Source of the DNA: Streptomyces sp. SirexAA-E
GTDB taxonomy: Bacteria > Actinomycetota > Actinomycetes > Streptomycetales > Streptomycetaceae
NCBI RefSeq assembly: GCF_000177195.2
Contig: NC_015953.1
Location: 1,674,001-1,738,000 of the forward strand
Direction of reading: 5' to 3'
Length of the DNA stretch: 64,000 nt
Positions 8,617 through 18,122 of the stretch are shown here, piece by piece; the first letter of the stretch is position 1, and each line of letters begins with the position of its first letter. The translations under genes and the position numbers were made by a program. The notes under the pieces were generated by a model. It saw only the letters and a list, made by a program, of their open reading frames with translations, was not told the DNA's origin and searched no databases.

Positions 8617-11600
8617 ATGACATCGCCGCAGTACCACCAGGTACCCGCCCAGGTCGATCTGCCCGCCCTCGAGCACGCCGTGCTCGACTTCTGGCGCGAG
8701 AGCAAGGTCTTCGCCAAGAGCCTCGACCGGTCCGAGGGCCGCCCCGAGTGGGTGTTCTACGAGGGCCCGCCGACCGCCAACGGCATGCCCGGTGCCCACC
8801 ACATCGAGGCCCGCGTCTTCAAGGACGTATTCCCGCGCTTCCGCACCATGCAGGGCTACCACGTCGGCCGCAAGGCGGGCTGGGACTGCCACGGCCTGCC
8901 GGTCGAGCTCGCGGTGGAGAAGGAGCTGGGCTTCAACGGCAAGAAGGACATCGAGGCCTACGGCATCGCCGAGTTCAACGAGAAGTGCCGGGAGTCGGTG
9001 ACCCGGCACACCGACGCGTTCGCCGAGCTGACGACCCGCATGGGGTACTGGGTCGACCTGGACGACGCCTACCGCACGATGGACCCCGAGTACGTCGACT
9101 CGGTGTGGTGGTCCCTGAAGGAGATCTTCAAGAAGGACCTCCTGGTCCAGGACCACCGGGTCGCCCCCTGGTGCCCGCGCTGCGGCACCGGCCTCTCGGA
9201 CCACGAGCTGGCCCAGGGCTACGAGACGGTCGTCGACCCCTCGGTCTTCGTCCGCTTCCCGCTGACGAGCGGCCCGCTGGCCGGCGAGGCCGCGCTGCTG
9301 GTCTGGACGACCACACCGTGGACCCTGGTCTCCAACACCGCCGTCGCCGCGCACCCGGACGTCACCTACGTCGAGGCGACGGACGGCGAGGAGAGGCTCG
9401 TCGTCGCGCAGCCGCTGGTGGAGAAGGCGCTGGGCGAGGGCTGGGAACCGACCGGCCGGACCTTCACCGGCCGGGAGATGGAGCGCTGGACGTACGAGCG
9501 CCCCTTCCAGCTGGTCGACTTCCCGAGCGAGGCGCACTACGTCGTCAACGCCGAGTACGTCACCACCGAGGACGGTACGGGCCTGGTCCACCAGTCCCCC
9601 GCCTTCGGCGCCGACGACCTCGTCGTCTGCCGTTCCTACGGCCTGCCGGTCGTCAACCCGGTCCGCCCCGACGGCACCTTCGAGGAGGACCTGCCGCTGG
9701 TCGGCGGCGTCTTCTTCAAGAAGGCCGACGAGGCGCTCACCGAGGACCTGGCCGCCCGGGGCAAGCTCTTCCGCCACGTCCCCTACGAGCACAGCTACCC
9801 GCACTGCTGGCGCTGCCACACCGCGCTGCTGTACTACGCGCAGCCGTCCTGGTACATCCGCACGACGGCGGTCAAGGACCGGCTGCTCCAGGAGAACGAG
9901 AAGACCAACTGGTTCCCGGACTCGGTCAAGCACGGCCGGTTCGGCGACTGGCTGACCAACAACGTCGACTGGGCGCTGTCCCGCAACCGCTACTGGGGCA
10001 CCCCGCTGCCCATCTGGCGCTGCGAGGACGGCCACCTCACCTGCGTGGGCTCCCGGGCCGAGCTGACCGAGCTCACCGGCACCGACCAGTCCGCCCTGGA
10101 CCCGCACCGGCCGTTCGTCGACGCGATCACGTTCACCTGCTCGCACGAGAACTGCCAGCTGGAGGCCTACCGCGTCCCGGAGGTCATCGACGCCTGGTAC
10201 GACTCGGGTTCGATGCCGTTCGCGCAGTGGGGCTACCCGTACAAGAACAAGGAGATCTTCGAGAGCCGCTACCCGGCGCAGTTCATCTCGGAGGCCATCG
10301 ACCAGACCCGCGGCTGGTTCTACACGCTGATGGCGGTCGGCACCCTGGTCTTCGACGAGTCCAGTTACGAGAACGTCGTCTGCCTCGGCCACATCCTCGC
10401 CGAGGACGGCCGCAAGATGTCCAAGCACCTGGGCAACACCCTCGACCCGATCCCGCTGATGGACCAGCACGGCGCCGACGCCGTGCGCTGGTTCATGGCG
10501 GCGGGCGGGTCCCCGTGGGCGGCCCGCCGGGTGGGCCACGGCACGATCCAGGAGGTCGTCCGCAAGACGCTCCTGACGTACTGGAACACGGTCGCCTTCC
10601 AGGCCCTGTACGCCCGTACGTCGGGCTGGGCGCCCTCCGCGGCCGATCCGGCCCCGGCCGAGCGCACCGTCCTGGACCGCTGGCTGCTGAGCGAACTGGG
10701 CGCCCTGGTGGAGCAGGTGACCGAGGCGCTGGAGGGCTACGACACCCAGCGCGCCGGCAAGCTGCTCTCCGCGTTCGTCGACGATCTCTCCAACTGGTAC
10801 GTCCGCCGCTCCCGCCGCCGCTTCTGGCAGGGCGACAAGGCGGCGCTGCGGACCCTGCACGACGTGATCGAGACGGTGACCCGGCTGATCGCCCCGCTGA
10901 CCCCGTTCATCACCGAGCGGGTCTGGCAGGACCTGATCGTCCCGGTGACCCCGGACGCCCCGGAGTCGGTGCACCTCTCCTCGTGGCCGAAGGCGGACCC
11001 GGCGTCCGTCGACCCGGTGCTCTCCACGCAGATGGCGCTGGTCCGCCGCCTGGTGGAGCTGGGCCGGGCCACGCGTGCCGAGTCCGGGGTCAAGACCCGT
11101 CAGCCGCTCTCGCGCGCGCTGGTGGCCGCGTCCGGGTTCGAGTCCCTCTCCCCCGAGCTGCGCGCCCAGATCACGGAGGAGCTCAACGTCTCCTCCCTGG
11201 CCTCGCTGTCGGAGGTCGGCGGCTCGCTGGTGGACACCACGGCGAAGGCCAACTTCCGTGCCCTGGGCAAGCGGTTCGGCAAGGGCGTCCAGGCGGTGGC
11301 CAAGGCGGTCGCGGACGCGGACGCCGCGGCACTCTCCCTGGCGCTGCGCGAGGGCACGGCCTCCCTGGAGGTGGAGGGCGAGCGGATCAGCCTCTCCCCG
11401 GAGGAGGTCATCATCACGGAGACCCCGCGCGAGGGCTGGTCGGTGGCGTCCGACTCCGGCGCGACGGTCGCCCTGGACCTGGAGATCACCCCGGAACTGC
11501 GGGCGGCGGGCCTGGCCCGTGACGCGATCCGGCTGATCCAGGAGGCCCGCAAGAACAGCGGCCTGGACGTGGCGGACCGGATCGCGGTCCGCTGGACCTC

Positions 11601-11766
11601 GGCGGCCCCCGCCACGACCGAGGCCCTGACCGCTCACGCCTCCCTGATCGCGGAGGAGGTCCTGGCCGTGGACTACGCCCAGGGCGAGGCCGACGACACG
11701 TACGGCACCCCCTTCGAGGACGAGGGACTGAACCTCACGTTCCGCCTCCGCAGGACGGAAGCCTGA
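8617..11766 (+). CDS. ileS: Isoleucyl-tRNA synthetase
   Basis: The full-length class I synthetase has 1049 residues. The HIGH-type motif appears as GAHHIEAR after the GPPTANGMPG loop. The KMSKS loop appears as DGRKMSKHLGN, about 600 residues in. The editing (CP1) domain lies between them and an anticodon-binding domain fills the C-terminal third. It charges tRNA-Ile. Paired cysteines typical of zinc sites occur at CPRCG and CWRCH. The ribosome site GGAGGAAG is the one predicted to be masked by the T-box. A 20-bp hairpin follows the stop. Length and motifs suggest the essential housekeeping enzyme. Confidence 0.97.
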   Translation: MTSPQYHQVPAQVDLPALEHAVLDFWRESKVFAKSLDRSEGRPEWVFYEGPPTANGMPGAHHIEARVFKDVFPRFRTMQGYHVGRKAGWDCHGLPVELAVEKELGFNGKKDIEAYGIAEFNEKCRESVTRHTDAFAELTTRMGYWVDLDDAYRTMDPEYVDSVWWSLKEIFKKDLLVQDHRVAPWCPRCGTGLSDHELAQGYETVVDPSVFVRFPLTSGPLAGEAALLVWTTTPWTLVSNTAVAAHPDVTYVEATDGEERLVVAQPLVEKALGEGWEPTGRTFTGREMERWTYERPFQLVDFPSEAHYVVNAEYVTTEDGTGLVHQSPAFGADDLVVCRSYGLPVVNPVRPDGTFEEDLPLVGGVFFKKADEALTEDLAARGKLFRHVPYEHSYPHCWRCHTALLYYAQPSWYIRTTAVKDRLLQENEKTNWFPDSVKHGRFGDWLTNNVDWALSRNRYWGTPLPIWRCEDGHLTCVGSRAELTELTGTDQSALDPHRPFVDAITFTCSHENCQLEAYRVPEVIDAWYDSGSMPFAQWGYPYKNKEIFESRYPAQFISEAIDQTRGWFYTLMAVGTLVFDESSYENVVCLGHILAEDGRKMSKHLGNTLDPIPLMDQHGADAVRWFMAAGGSPWAARRVGHGTIQEVVRKTLLTYWNTVAFQALYARTSGWAPSAADPAPAERTVLDRWLLSELGALVEQVTEALEGYDTQRAGKLLSAFVDDLSNWYVRRSRRRFWQGDKAALRTLHDVIETVTRLIAPLTPFITERVWQDLIVPVTPDAPESVHLSSWPKADPASVDPVLSTQMALVRRLVELGRATRAESGVKTRQPLSRALVAASGFESLSPELRAQITEELNVSSLASLSEVGGSLVDTTAKANFRALGKRFGKGVQAVAKAVADADAAALSLALREGTASLEVEGERISLSPEEVIITETPREGWSVASDSGATVALDLEITPELRAAGLARDAIRLIQEARKNSGLDVADRIAVRWTSAAPATTEALTAHASLIAEEVLAVDYAQGEADDTYGTPFEDEGLNLTFRLRRTEA

Positions 11767-11772
11767 CCCACC

Positions 11773-11816
11773 CACGAAGGCCCGGCCGGAACAGCGGTTC
11801 CGGCCGGGCCTTCGTG
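11773..11816 (+). terminator. ileS terminator
   Basis: A perfect 20-bp stem (11773-11792 with 11797-11816) around the loop AGCG starts 7 bases after the ileS stop codon. Confidence 0.85.
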
Positions 11817-11881
11817 CTCCCGCCCCACCCGTGCACCCGCAGCCGAGCGGCCCCCGCTCCGCACACCCCCGTCCGCGCGAA

Positions 11882-11917
11882 AGGGCCGGGCCCCGGGAAA
11901 ACCCGGGGCCCGGCCCT
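11882..11917 (-). terminator. divIVA-side terminator
   Basis: A 16-bp perfect stem (11882-11897 with 11902-11917) around the loop AAAA lies 40 bp beyond the divIVA stop. With the ileS hairpin it insulates two convergent units. Confidence 0.8.
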
Positions 11918-11957
11918 CAGCCTGCCGACGGCTACGCGCTCAGCGAGCGCGCGCCGC

Positions 11958-13127
11958 TCAGTTGTCGTCCTCGTCGATCAGGAACCCGCGCATCGGCGAC
12001 GGCGCCTGCTGCATCGGCTGCGGCGCCTGCGGCCGCACCGGCGCCATGGGCTGCGTCATCGCGGGCGACATCTGCTGCTGCCCGCCGTACGACGGCGCAC
12101 CGCCCATCGACTGGTTGCCGCCGCCCATCTGCTGGTTGCCGCCGTGGCCACCGTGGTTGCTGCCCATGGAGTGCCCCATCGCACCCGCGCCGGCCGGAGC
12201 CAGCGAAGGCGACGGCGGCAGGGAAGCGGCGGCGGGCGTACGCGGCGGAGCCAGCGAGTCGTCGGCCTGGGTCTCCAGCTGGCGCAGCTGGCTCTCCAGG
12301 TACGACTTCAGACGGGTCCGGTACTCGCGCTCGAAGCCACGCAGGTCCTCGACCTTGCGCTCCAGCGTCGCGCGGGCCGACTCCAGCGAGCCCATCGCCA
12401 CGCGGTGCTTCTCCTGCGCGTCCCGCTCCAGCGCGTCCGCCTTGGCCCGGGCGTCACGCTCGAGGCCCTCGGCACGGCTGCGCGCCTCGCCGACGATCTT
12501 GTTGGCCTCGGAACGGGCCTCCGCGATCGCCTGGTCCGCGGTCTGCTGGGCGAGCGAGAGGACACGGGCGGCACTGTCGCCACCGGGGCCCTGACCGGGC
12601 TGCTGCATCTGCGGCTGCTGCATCTGCGGCGGCATCTGCTGCTGCTGTTGCGGGGCGTGACCACCGGGGCCGCCCATCGGGCCGCCCATGGGTCCACCCT
12701 GCATCGGGCCGGGGCCGTGCGGGCCCTGCGGACCGGGGCCGTGGCCGCCCTGGGGGCCGTGACCGCCCTGGGGACCGTGGCCGCTGGGACCGGCAGGCAG
12801 CTGCGGAGCGCCACCGGGCAGCTGGGGGGGACCCATCTGCGGGGGCTGCTGCTGCTGCACCGGCGGGCCCGATATGGCGGCGGGCACCGGGGCACCCGGC
12901 CGTTCCTGCTGCTCCGGTGGTTTACGCATACCCTGCTGTTGGTTCTGCGCGGCCGCGCGCGTGGCGGCGGCCAGCTTGGCACGCAGGTCCTCGTTCTCAC
13001 GGAGCAGACGGGTCAGTTCCGCTTCGACCTCGTCGAGAAAGGCATCGACCTCGTCCTCGTCATAGCCTTCTCGGAGGCGGACGGTCGTGAACTGCTTGTT
13101 CCGCACGTCCTCGGGGGTCAACGGCAT
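11958..13127 (-). CDS. divIVA: DivIVA polar growth determinant
   Basis: The 389-residue protein has the conserved DivIVA N-terminal segment (MPLTPEDVRNKQFTTVRLRE) with a short coiled coil (about residues 1-65). A long Pro/Gln/Gly-rich linker follows (about 65-210). A second long coiled coil (about 215-315) and a Gly/Met/Gln-rich tail complete it. This split-coiled-coil form is typical of Streptomyces, where DivIVA marks hyphal tips, recruits the polarisome and is essential. Repeated GPHGPQ/GGHGPQ units in the linker could vary in length. It lies at the distal end of the dcw cluster with its own short upstream gap (13128-13176). Confidence 0.95.
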   Translation of the reverse strand: MPLTPEDVRNKQFTTVRLREGYDEDEVDAFLDEVEAELTRLLRENEDLRAKLAAATRAAAQNQQQGMRKPPEQQERPGAPVPAAISGPPVQQQQPPQMGPPQLPGGAPQLPAGPSGHGPQGGHGPQGGHGPGPQGPHGPGPMQGGPMGGPMGGPGGHAPQQQQQMPPQMQQPQMQQPGQGPGGDSAARVLSLAQQTADQAIAEARSEANKIVGEARSRAEGLERDARAKADALERDAQEKHRVAMGSLESARATLERKVEDLRGFEREYRTRLKSYLESQLRQLETQADDSLAPPRTPAAASLPPSPSLAPAGAGAMGHSMGSNHGGHGGNQQMGGGNQSMGGAPSYGGQQQMSPAMTQPMAPVRPQAPQPMQQAPSPMRGFLIDEDDN

Positions 13128-13176
13128 CTCTTCTTCACCTCTACGTAGTCGTCGGCAGTCGGCAAGACCGTATCGT

Positions 13177-13473
13177 TCACACGCTGCTCGCTAGCTTGCC
13201 CACGATGTTGAGCAGAATGTAGACGATGATCATCAGAACGAAGAAGGACAGGTCAAGTGCCACGCCCCCGAGACGCAACGGCGGTATGAACCGCCGCAGA
13301 AGCTTCAGCGGTGGATCGGTGACAGTGTAAGTGCCCTCCAGAACGACCACCATCGCCTTGCCTGGCTGCCATGAACGTGCGAACTGGAAGACGTAGTCCA
13401 TGACCAGCCGGAAGATCAGCACGATGAGGAAACACATCAGCGCGATATAGACCACATCCAGTGCGACGCCCAT
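13177..13473 (-). CDS. YggT family membrane protein
   Basis: This is a 98-residue protein with two hydrophobic segments (about residues 4-26 and 72-94) flanking a loop containing DPPLKLLRRFIPP, which is diagnostic of YggT proteins. In Gram-positive bacteria YggT genes sit between sepF and divIVA, as here. The molecular role is not established; links to membrane or division physiology are inferred from this conserved neighbourhood. Confidence 0.9.
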   Translation of the reverse strand: MGVALDVVYIALMCFLIVLIFRLVMDYVFQFARSWQPGKAMVVVLEGTYTVTDPPLKLLRRFIPPLRLGGVALDLSFFVLMIIVYILLNIVGKLASSV

Positions 13474-13563
13474 GTCCCGCGCTTCCCTCTCCCCTGGCTC
13501 TCGTCAGCTCCGGCCTCCCGGCCGGCACCGGCCTCCCGGCCGGGTTGTTCCCGTGTCGTGTTC

Positions 13564-14175
13564 TCAGCTCTGGTTGAAGAACCCGCCCTCTGCGATGCGG
13601 GCCTTGTCCTCCGCCGTGACATCGACGTTAGCAGGCGACAACAGGAACACCTTCTGCGTCACTCGCTCAATGCTGCCATGGAGACCGAAGACGAGTCCCG
13701 CGGCAAAGTCGACAAGTCGCTTCGCGTCGGTGTCGTCCATCTCCGTGAGATTCATGATCACCGGAGTGCCCTCGCGGAAGTGTTCCCCGATGGTACGGGC
13801 CTCGTTGTACGTCCGGGGGTGCAGCGTGGTGATGCGGTAGGGCTCCCGCTCGGACACGACCTTGGGCATGATCACCGGTGCGTTCTTCTCCAGGTTCGGA
13901 CGGTCAGGTGTGATGGATGCCACGGGTGCGATCCGGGCGGGTCGCCCGCTGTCCACCGGCAGCTGAACCGGCTCGCGCGGCGCGGGCGGCTGCACCGTCC
14001 GCACCGGTTCGTCGTGCTCCCGCTCCACCTGATGCGCGGGCTGGTGCCGCCGCCGGTCCCGCTCGGGCTCCGGCTCGGGTTCGAATTCGTCGTCGGGGTC
14101 GAACCCCGGACCGTCGTACCCATCGTCCTCCACGAGGCCGAGGTAGACCGCCATCTTGCGCATCGCGCCGGCCAT
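13564..14175 (-). CDS. sepF: Cell division protein SepF
   Basis: The 203-residue protein starts with a short amphipathic membrane-targeting stretch ([14 protein letters not shown]). An acidic then Pro/Arg-rich linker follows (about 15-105). The SepF core (about 110-195) carries [20 protein letters not shown] and [10 protein letters not shown]. SepF anchors FtsZ to the membrane and stands in for FtsA, which is absent from this cluster, by binding the FtsZ C-terminal peptide. A GGAGG ribosome site precedes the ATG at 14175. Confidence 0.95.
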   Translation of the reverse strand: MAGAMRKMAVYLGLVEDDGYDGPGFDPDDEFEPEPEPERDRRRHQPAHQVEREHDEPVRTVQPPAPREPVQLPVDSGRPARIAPVASITPDRPNLEKNAPVIMPKVVSEREPYRITTLHPRTYNEARTIGEHFREGTPVIMNLTEMDDTDAKRLVDFAAGLVFGLHGSIERVTQKVFLLSPANVDVTAEDKARIAEGGFFNQS

Positions 14176-14303
14176 GCTCCGAGTCCTCCGCTCTGTGGTG
14201 GATCGGCATTCGCGTCACCAAGTGCCCGAGATCCACTCCGGTCTTGCCCGCTTGGGGCGGCAATGACCATATTTTCTGCTGTGGTCCGACTTGCTTGGCG
14301 ACG

Positions 14304-15023
14304 TTACCCGAGCCGGGGTCGGTCTCCGAGTACCGCCGTACCGACGCGTACATGTGTCGCTCCGGCCGCCACCGCGTCCTCGAGGTCCCCACTCATCCCC
14401 GCGGAGACCATGTTCGCAGCCGGATGGTCCCCGCGCAGGCGGGACGACAATTCCATCAGCCGGTCGAAGGCGGCCCGTTGGCGGCCCGCGTACGGACCGG
14501 CCAGCGGGGCGACGGTCATCAGACCGTCGAGCCGGAGACCCGGAGCGTCCTCCACCGCGGCGGCCAACTCACCGATCGCGTCGGGTGCGACGCCTCCCCG
14601 GCCGCCGCGTTCGCCGCTCTCCGCGTCCAGGGCGACCTGAAGGAGGCAGCCCAGATCGCGTCCACGCCGTACGGCCGCGGCCGAGAGGGCGGTGACCAGC
14701 TTGACCCGGTCCACCGACTGCACGACATCGGCATAACCAACCACAGAACGGACCTTATTGGTCTGGAGCTGTCCGACAAAATGCCATGTGAGCGACAGAT
14801 CTTCGCAAGCGGCGGCTTTCGGCGCCGCGTCCTGGTCACGATTCTCCGCGACATGACGCACACCGAGTTCGCGCAGGATCCGCACATCGCTCGCGGGATA
14901 GGTCTTGGTGACCACGATGAGGGTCACTTCGTCCCGTCCGCGCCCCGCCGACGCACAGGCCGAGGCGATGCGGTCCTCCACCTCGGCCAGGTTCGCCGCG
15001 AGTTGAGCCCTACGATCCGTCAT
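14304..15023 (-). CDS. YggS/PROSC family PLP-binding protein
   Basis: The 239-residue protein is a single-domain alanine-racemase-type barrel. The pyridoxal phosphate lysine is K40 in VVTKTYP, and the phosphate-binding end is [23 protein letters not shown]. Family members buffer PLP and influence amino-acid and B6 balance rather than catalysing a known reaction. The start codon lies only 3 bp downstream of the pgeF stop, so the two are likely cotranscribed. Its place between pgeF and sepF is the standard actinobacterial order. Confidence 0.93.
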   Translation of the reverse strand: MTDRRAQLAANLAEVEDRIASACASAGRGRDEVTLIVVTKTYPASDVRILRELGVRHVAENRDQDAAPKAAACEDLSLTWHFVGQLQTNKVRSVVGYADVVQSVDRVKLVTALSAAAVRRGRDLGCLLQVALDAESGERGGRGGVAPDAIGELAAAVEDAPGLRLDGLMTVAPLAGPYAGRQRAAFDRLMELSSRLRGDHPAANMVSAGMSGDLEDAVAAGATHVRVGTAVLGDRPRLG

Positions 15024-15026
15024 GCC

Positions 15027-15782
15027 CTATCCGTCCAGCCAGACATACCCCGCGAGCCGGCCCGTGGTGCGGTCGCGGCGGTACGAGAAGTGGTCGCCGG
15101 ATTCCCGGGTGCAGAACGGCGAGGTGTGCCGGTCCCGTACACCGAGGGCCTCCAGCTGCGCGTGGACCCCGGCGGTGACGTCCACGGCCGGGGTGCCCCA
15201 GGCGGTGGTCGCCCACGACTCGGGGACGGCCCCGGCCACCTCGGCCCGCATGGCCTCGGGGACCTCGTAGCACCGGCCGCAGACCGACGGCCCGGTGTGC
15301 GCGACGATCCGGGACGGTTCGGCGCCCAGGGCGATCATGGCCTCGACGGCGGCCGGCACGACGCCCGCGACCAGACCCGGCCGGCCCGTGTGAGCCGCGG
15401 CGGCCACACCGGCGGCCGGGTCGGCGAGCAGGACGGGCGTGCAGTCGGCGGTGAGCACCGCGAGCGGGAGTCCGCGCCGGGCCGTCACCACCGCGTCCAC
15501 CGCGGGGATGTCGGAAACGTCACCCCACGGGCCGTCGACCACGGCGACGTCACGGCCGTGCACCTGGTTCATCCAGACGACCCGCTCCGGGGCGAGACCG
15601 AGGTGGCGGGCGACGAGCCCGCGGTTCGCGAGGACGGCGGCGGGGTCGTCACCGACCGCGCCGCCGAGGTTGAGCTGCTCGTACGGAGCGGCGCTCACCC
15701 CGCCCCACCTGTCGGTGAAGGCGAAGTGCGCGCCGCCCGCCGAAGCCACCGCGGTCCGCACCGCGTGCTGCGGAACTATCAC
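15027..15782 (-). CDS. pgeF: Peptidoglycan editing factor / laccase-domain protein (PgeF, YfiH)
   Basis: This is a 251-residue YfiH-family protein. Metal or active-site residues are visible in [16 protein letters not shown] and CGRCYEV. The usual HAGWRG box is HTGRPG here, a change in the loop next to the histidine. Family members were described as polyphenol oxidases and later as factors that remove mis-incorporated L-Ser from cell-wall precursors. Some also act on purine nucleosides. The GTG start overlaps the ftsZ stop by 4 bases (GTGA), a coupling that fits a role in wall assembly. Confidence 0.9.
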   Translation of the reverse strand: MIVPQHAVRTAVASAGGAHFAFTDRWGGVSAAPYEQLNLGGAVGDDPAAVLANRGLVARHLGLAPERVVWMNQVHGRDVAVVDGPWGDVSDIPAVDAVVTARRGLPLAVLTADCTPVLLADPAAGVAAAAHTGRPGLVAGVVPAAVEAMIALGAEPSRIVAHTGPSVCGRCYEVPEAMRAEVAGAVPESWATTAWGTPAVDVTAGVHAQLEALGVRDRHTSPFCTRESGDHFSYRRDRTTGRLAGYVWLDG

Positions 15783-17002
15783 TTCAAGAAGTCCGGTACG
15801 TCCAGCTCTTCGGCCTGGGTGTCCTGGTAGGGACGGGCCGTCGGGACGTGCGGCGGGCTGACCGGCGGCAGCGACGAGCTCTCGTTCGTCACCGGTGCGG
15901 GCTGCTCGGACGGGGTCTGCTGGGACTCCTCACGCGGGGGCACGGAGCCCAGCGTGCCCGTCGGGCGCACCGGTTCGGCGCTCCGGGCCGGCGGGGCCGG
16001 CTCCTCGCGCTTGCCGGAGCTCGCCCCGAGGACGTTCTCGCGGCGGGCGGGCGGCTGTCCGCCGTCGAAGCCGGCGGCGATCACGGTGACCCGCACCTCG
16101 TCGCCCAGCGCGTCGTCGATGACCGCGCCGAAGATGATGTTCGCCTCCGGGTGGGCCGCCTCGCTCACCAGCTGCGCGGCCTCGTTGATCTCGAAGAGAC
16201 CGAGGTCGCTGCCGCCGGAGATGGAGAGCAGGACACCACGGGCGCCGTCGATGGACGCCTCCAGGAGCGGCGAGGAGATCGCCATCTCCGCGGCGGCCAC
16301 CGCGCGGTCGTCGCCGCGCGCCGAGCCGATGCCCATGAGCGCCGAACCGGCCTCGGACATGACCGACTTGACGTCGGCGAAGTCCAGGTTGATCAGGCCG
16401 GGGGTGGTGATGAGGTCGGTGATGCCCTGGACGCCCGAGAGCAGCACCTGGTCGGCCGACTTGAAGGCGTCGAGCACGCTGACCTGGCGGTCCGAGATGG
16501 ACAGCAGCCGGTCGTTGGGGATGACGATGAGGGTGTCGACCTCTTCGCGGAGCTCGGCGATGCCGTCCTCCGCCTGGTTCGCGCGGCGCCGGCCCTCGAA
16601 GGTGAACGGGCGGGTGACCACGCCGATCGTCAGGGCGCCCAGCGAGCGCGCGATGTTGGCCACGACGGGTGCGCCGCCGGTGCCGGTGCCGCCGCCCTCT
16701 CCGGCGGTGACGAAGACCATGTCGGCCCCCTTGAGGACCTCCTCGATCTCCTCACGGTGGTCCTCCGCCGCCTTGCGCCCGACGGCCGGGTTGGCCCCGG
16801 CGCCGAGGCCGCGGGTGAGTTCACGGCCGACGTCGAGCTTGACGTCGGCGTCGCTCATCAGCAGTGCCTGCGCATCGGTGTTGATCGCGATGAACTCGAC
16901 GCCCTTGAGGCCGACCTCGATCATTCGGTTGATGGCATTGACACCACCGCCGCCGACACCGATGACCTTGATGACTGCGAGGTAGTTCTGCGGTGCTGCC
17001 AC
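15779..17002 (-). CDS. ftsZ: Cell division GTPase FtsZ
   Basis: The 407-residue tubulin homologue has the GTP-binding motif [13 protein letters not shown] at about residues 100-112 and the T7 loop [12 protein letters not shown] Pro/Ser/Glu-rich linker follows, ending in the C-terminal peptide DVPDFLK, which binds partners such as SepF. FtsZ forms the rings and, in streptomycetes, the ladders that make spore septa. The start is a GTG ([10 protein letters not shown]) 9 nt after GAGAGG. The 276-bp upstream gap is unusually long for this cluster and contains an inverted repeat and a leader hairpin, consistent with separate developmental control. Confidence 0.97.
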   Translation of the reverse strand: MAAPQNYLAVIKVIGVGGGGVNAINRMIEVGLKGVEFIAINTDAQALLMSDADVKLDVGRELTRGLGAGANPAVGRKAAEDHREEIEEVLKGADMVFVTAGEGGGTGTGGAPVVANIARSLGALTIGVVTRPFTFEGRRRANQAEDGIAELREEVDTLIVIPNDRLLSISDRQVSVLDAFKSADQVLLSGVQGITDLITTPGLINLDFADVKSVMSEAGSALMGIGSARGDDRAVAAAEMAISSPLLEASIDGARGVLLSISGGSDLGLFEINEAAQLVSEAAHPEANIIFGAVIDDALGDEVRVTVIAAGFDGGQPPARRENVLGASSGKREEPAPPARSAEPVRPTGTLGSVPPREESQQTPSEQPAPVTNESSSLPPVSPPHVPTARPYQDTQAEELDVPDFLK

Positions 17003-17030
17003 GTCGAAGGCCTCTCGCCTCGAGTTACGT

Positions 17031-17063
17031 GTCGTCGCTCTGCGGTGGCACCGCCGCGACGAC
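17031..17063 (-). promoter_or_regulatory. Stem-loop in the ftsZ leader
   Basis: GTCGTCGC (17031-17038) pairs with GCGACGAC (17056-17063), and an inner GCGGT (17042-17046) pairs with ACCGC (17050-17054). The structure lies 29-61 nt upstream of the ftsZ start codon. It may affect mRNA stability or translation; no function is established from sequence alone. Confidence 0.55.
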
Positions 17064-17097
17064 GGATGTCGATGGGGACGGTCCGAACGCCGACCCA

Positions 17098-17122
17098 AAC
17101 CCTAACGTTCAAGTTTAGGGTT
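17098..17122. promoter_or_regulatory. Inverted repeat upstream of ftsZ (candidate operator)
   Basis: AACCCTAAC (17098-17106) and TTTAGGGTT (17114-17122) match in 8 of 9 paired positions across a 7-bp spacer. It is centred about 108 bp upstream of the ftsZ start codon, in a stretch much richer in A+T than its surroundings. Streptomyces ftsZ is known to have several promoters, one of them developmental, in this gap. The repeat could be an operator or a promoter-proximal structure. Confidence 0.5.
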
Positions 17123-17278
17123 ACCAGTGTGTCTGCTTTCTGGACTCTTCCGAACAGGACACTAAGTCGACAAGTGGCGCACGTTCAACGAACACGCCGA
17201 ACCTCCCGTTTTTCTTTTCACCCTATGTGATCACCCGTAGCGCTGACCAACCAGGGTGCTGGCCAGGCCATATGTGCG

Positions 17279-18073
17279 TCAACTCTTCGACGCGGCCGGG
17301 GCGGTGGGGGCGCTCACGTCGAAGTGTCCCGCTTTGGGGGCGGCCTTCATGAGGGCCGTGAGCACACGCGCCTTCACGGGCCCCCGTTCACCACTGCCCC
17401 ACATCACCGTGCGCCCCCGTGTCAGTTCCAGGACGACGGAGTCGTACGAAGTGATCCGCACGGTCTCCGTCTCTCCGGCCACCTTCCCCGGAAGGTCGCC
17501 CGCAACCCGAACCGCTTCCCGCAACAGACGGTCACTTCCGTACCGTTTCAGGCTCGCGGATCGATCGGGCGCCAGCGCCAGCAGCGGTACGTGATCGGGT
17601 CGTTCGTCCACAGTGGCGAAACGCACGCCCTTCGCGTCCACTTCGATGAACTTTGCGCCCTTTTTCACTACCAGGACCGGCTTTCGCTCGGTCACTTTAA
17701 GGCCGATACCGTGCGGCCATGACCGTACGACATCCACGGAGTCGATACGGGGCACCTTCTGGCGCAACCGGGCCGCGATGGCGTCGGTGTCCACGGACAC
17801 CAGCGGGTCGCCCACCGGGACGGCCGCGGCGGCCTCCACCTCGGCCCGGGTCAGGACGTCGGTACCGGTGGTGGTGACGCGCTCGACCCGGGTCCAGGAC
17901 GAGCCGTAGAGCACCCAGCCCGTGGCCGCGGCGACCAGCACCACGGCAACTGAGGCCAGTATCAGCCGCGTACGGCCGGACAGCCGGCGCCGCTCCGGGC
18001 CGATGCGCGGGGGTCCGGCGGGGGTGTCCGCCCGCTTGTCTGCGCCGCGCTGGGCGGTCGTCGGTCCGGCCAC
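17279..18073 (-). CDS. ftsQ: Cell division protein FtsQ
   Basis: The 264-residue bitopic protein has a cytoplasmic Arg/Pro-rich N-terminus and a membrane helix at about residues 38-57 (LILASVAVVLVAAATGWVLY). An extracytoplasmic POTRA domain (VERVTTTGTDVLTRAEVEAA onward) and a beta domain follow. FtsQ bridges early and late divisome proteins through FtsL and its partners. The GTG at 18073 is preferred, preceded by GAAGGAG. It is separated from murG by 49 bp that contain a strong hairpin. Confidence 0.93.
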   Translation of the reverse strand: MAGPTTAQRGADKRADTPAGPPRIGPERRRLSGRTRLILASVAVVLVAAATGWVLYGSSWTRVERVTTTGTDVLTRAEVEAAAAVPVGDPLVSVDTDAIAARLRQKVPRIDSVDVVRSWPHGIGLKVTERKPVLVVKKGAKFIEVDAKGVRFATVDERPDHVPLLALAPDRSASLKRYGSDRLLREAVRVAGDLPGKVAGETETVRITSYDSVVLELTRGRTVMWGSGERGPVKARVLTALMKAAPKAGHFDVSAPTAPAASKS

Positions 18074-18087
18074 GCTCGCTCCTTCGC

Positions 18088-18115
18088 CGGGCCCGGGGCG
18101 CACGCCCCGGGCCCG
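18088..18115 (-). terminator. Hairpin between murG and ftsQ
   Basis: CGGGCCCGGGGCG (18088-18100) and its exact complement (18103-18115) are separated by 2 bases. It lies in the 49-bp murG-ftsQ gap and overlies the region just upstream of the ftsQ ribosome site. It may attenuate read-through, or the ribosome may melt it. Polarity of ftsQ and ftsZ expression is possible. Confidence 0.5.
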
Positions 18116-18122
18116 CACCGCC

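Noticed and set aside
8152..11775. Very long open frame antisense to ileS
   Set aside because: Its product is Arg/Gly/Pro/Val-biased with no domain. It is the usual GC-rich shadow of a certain gene.
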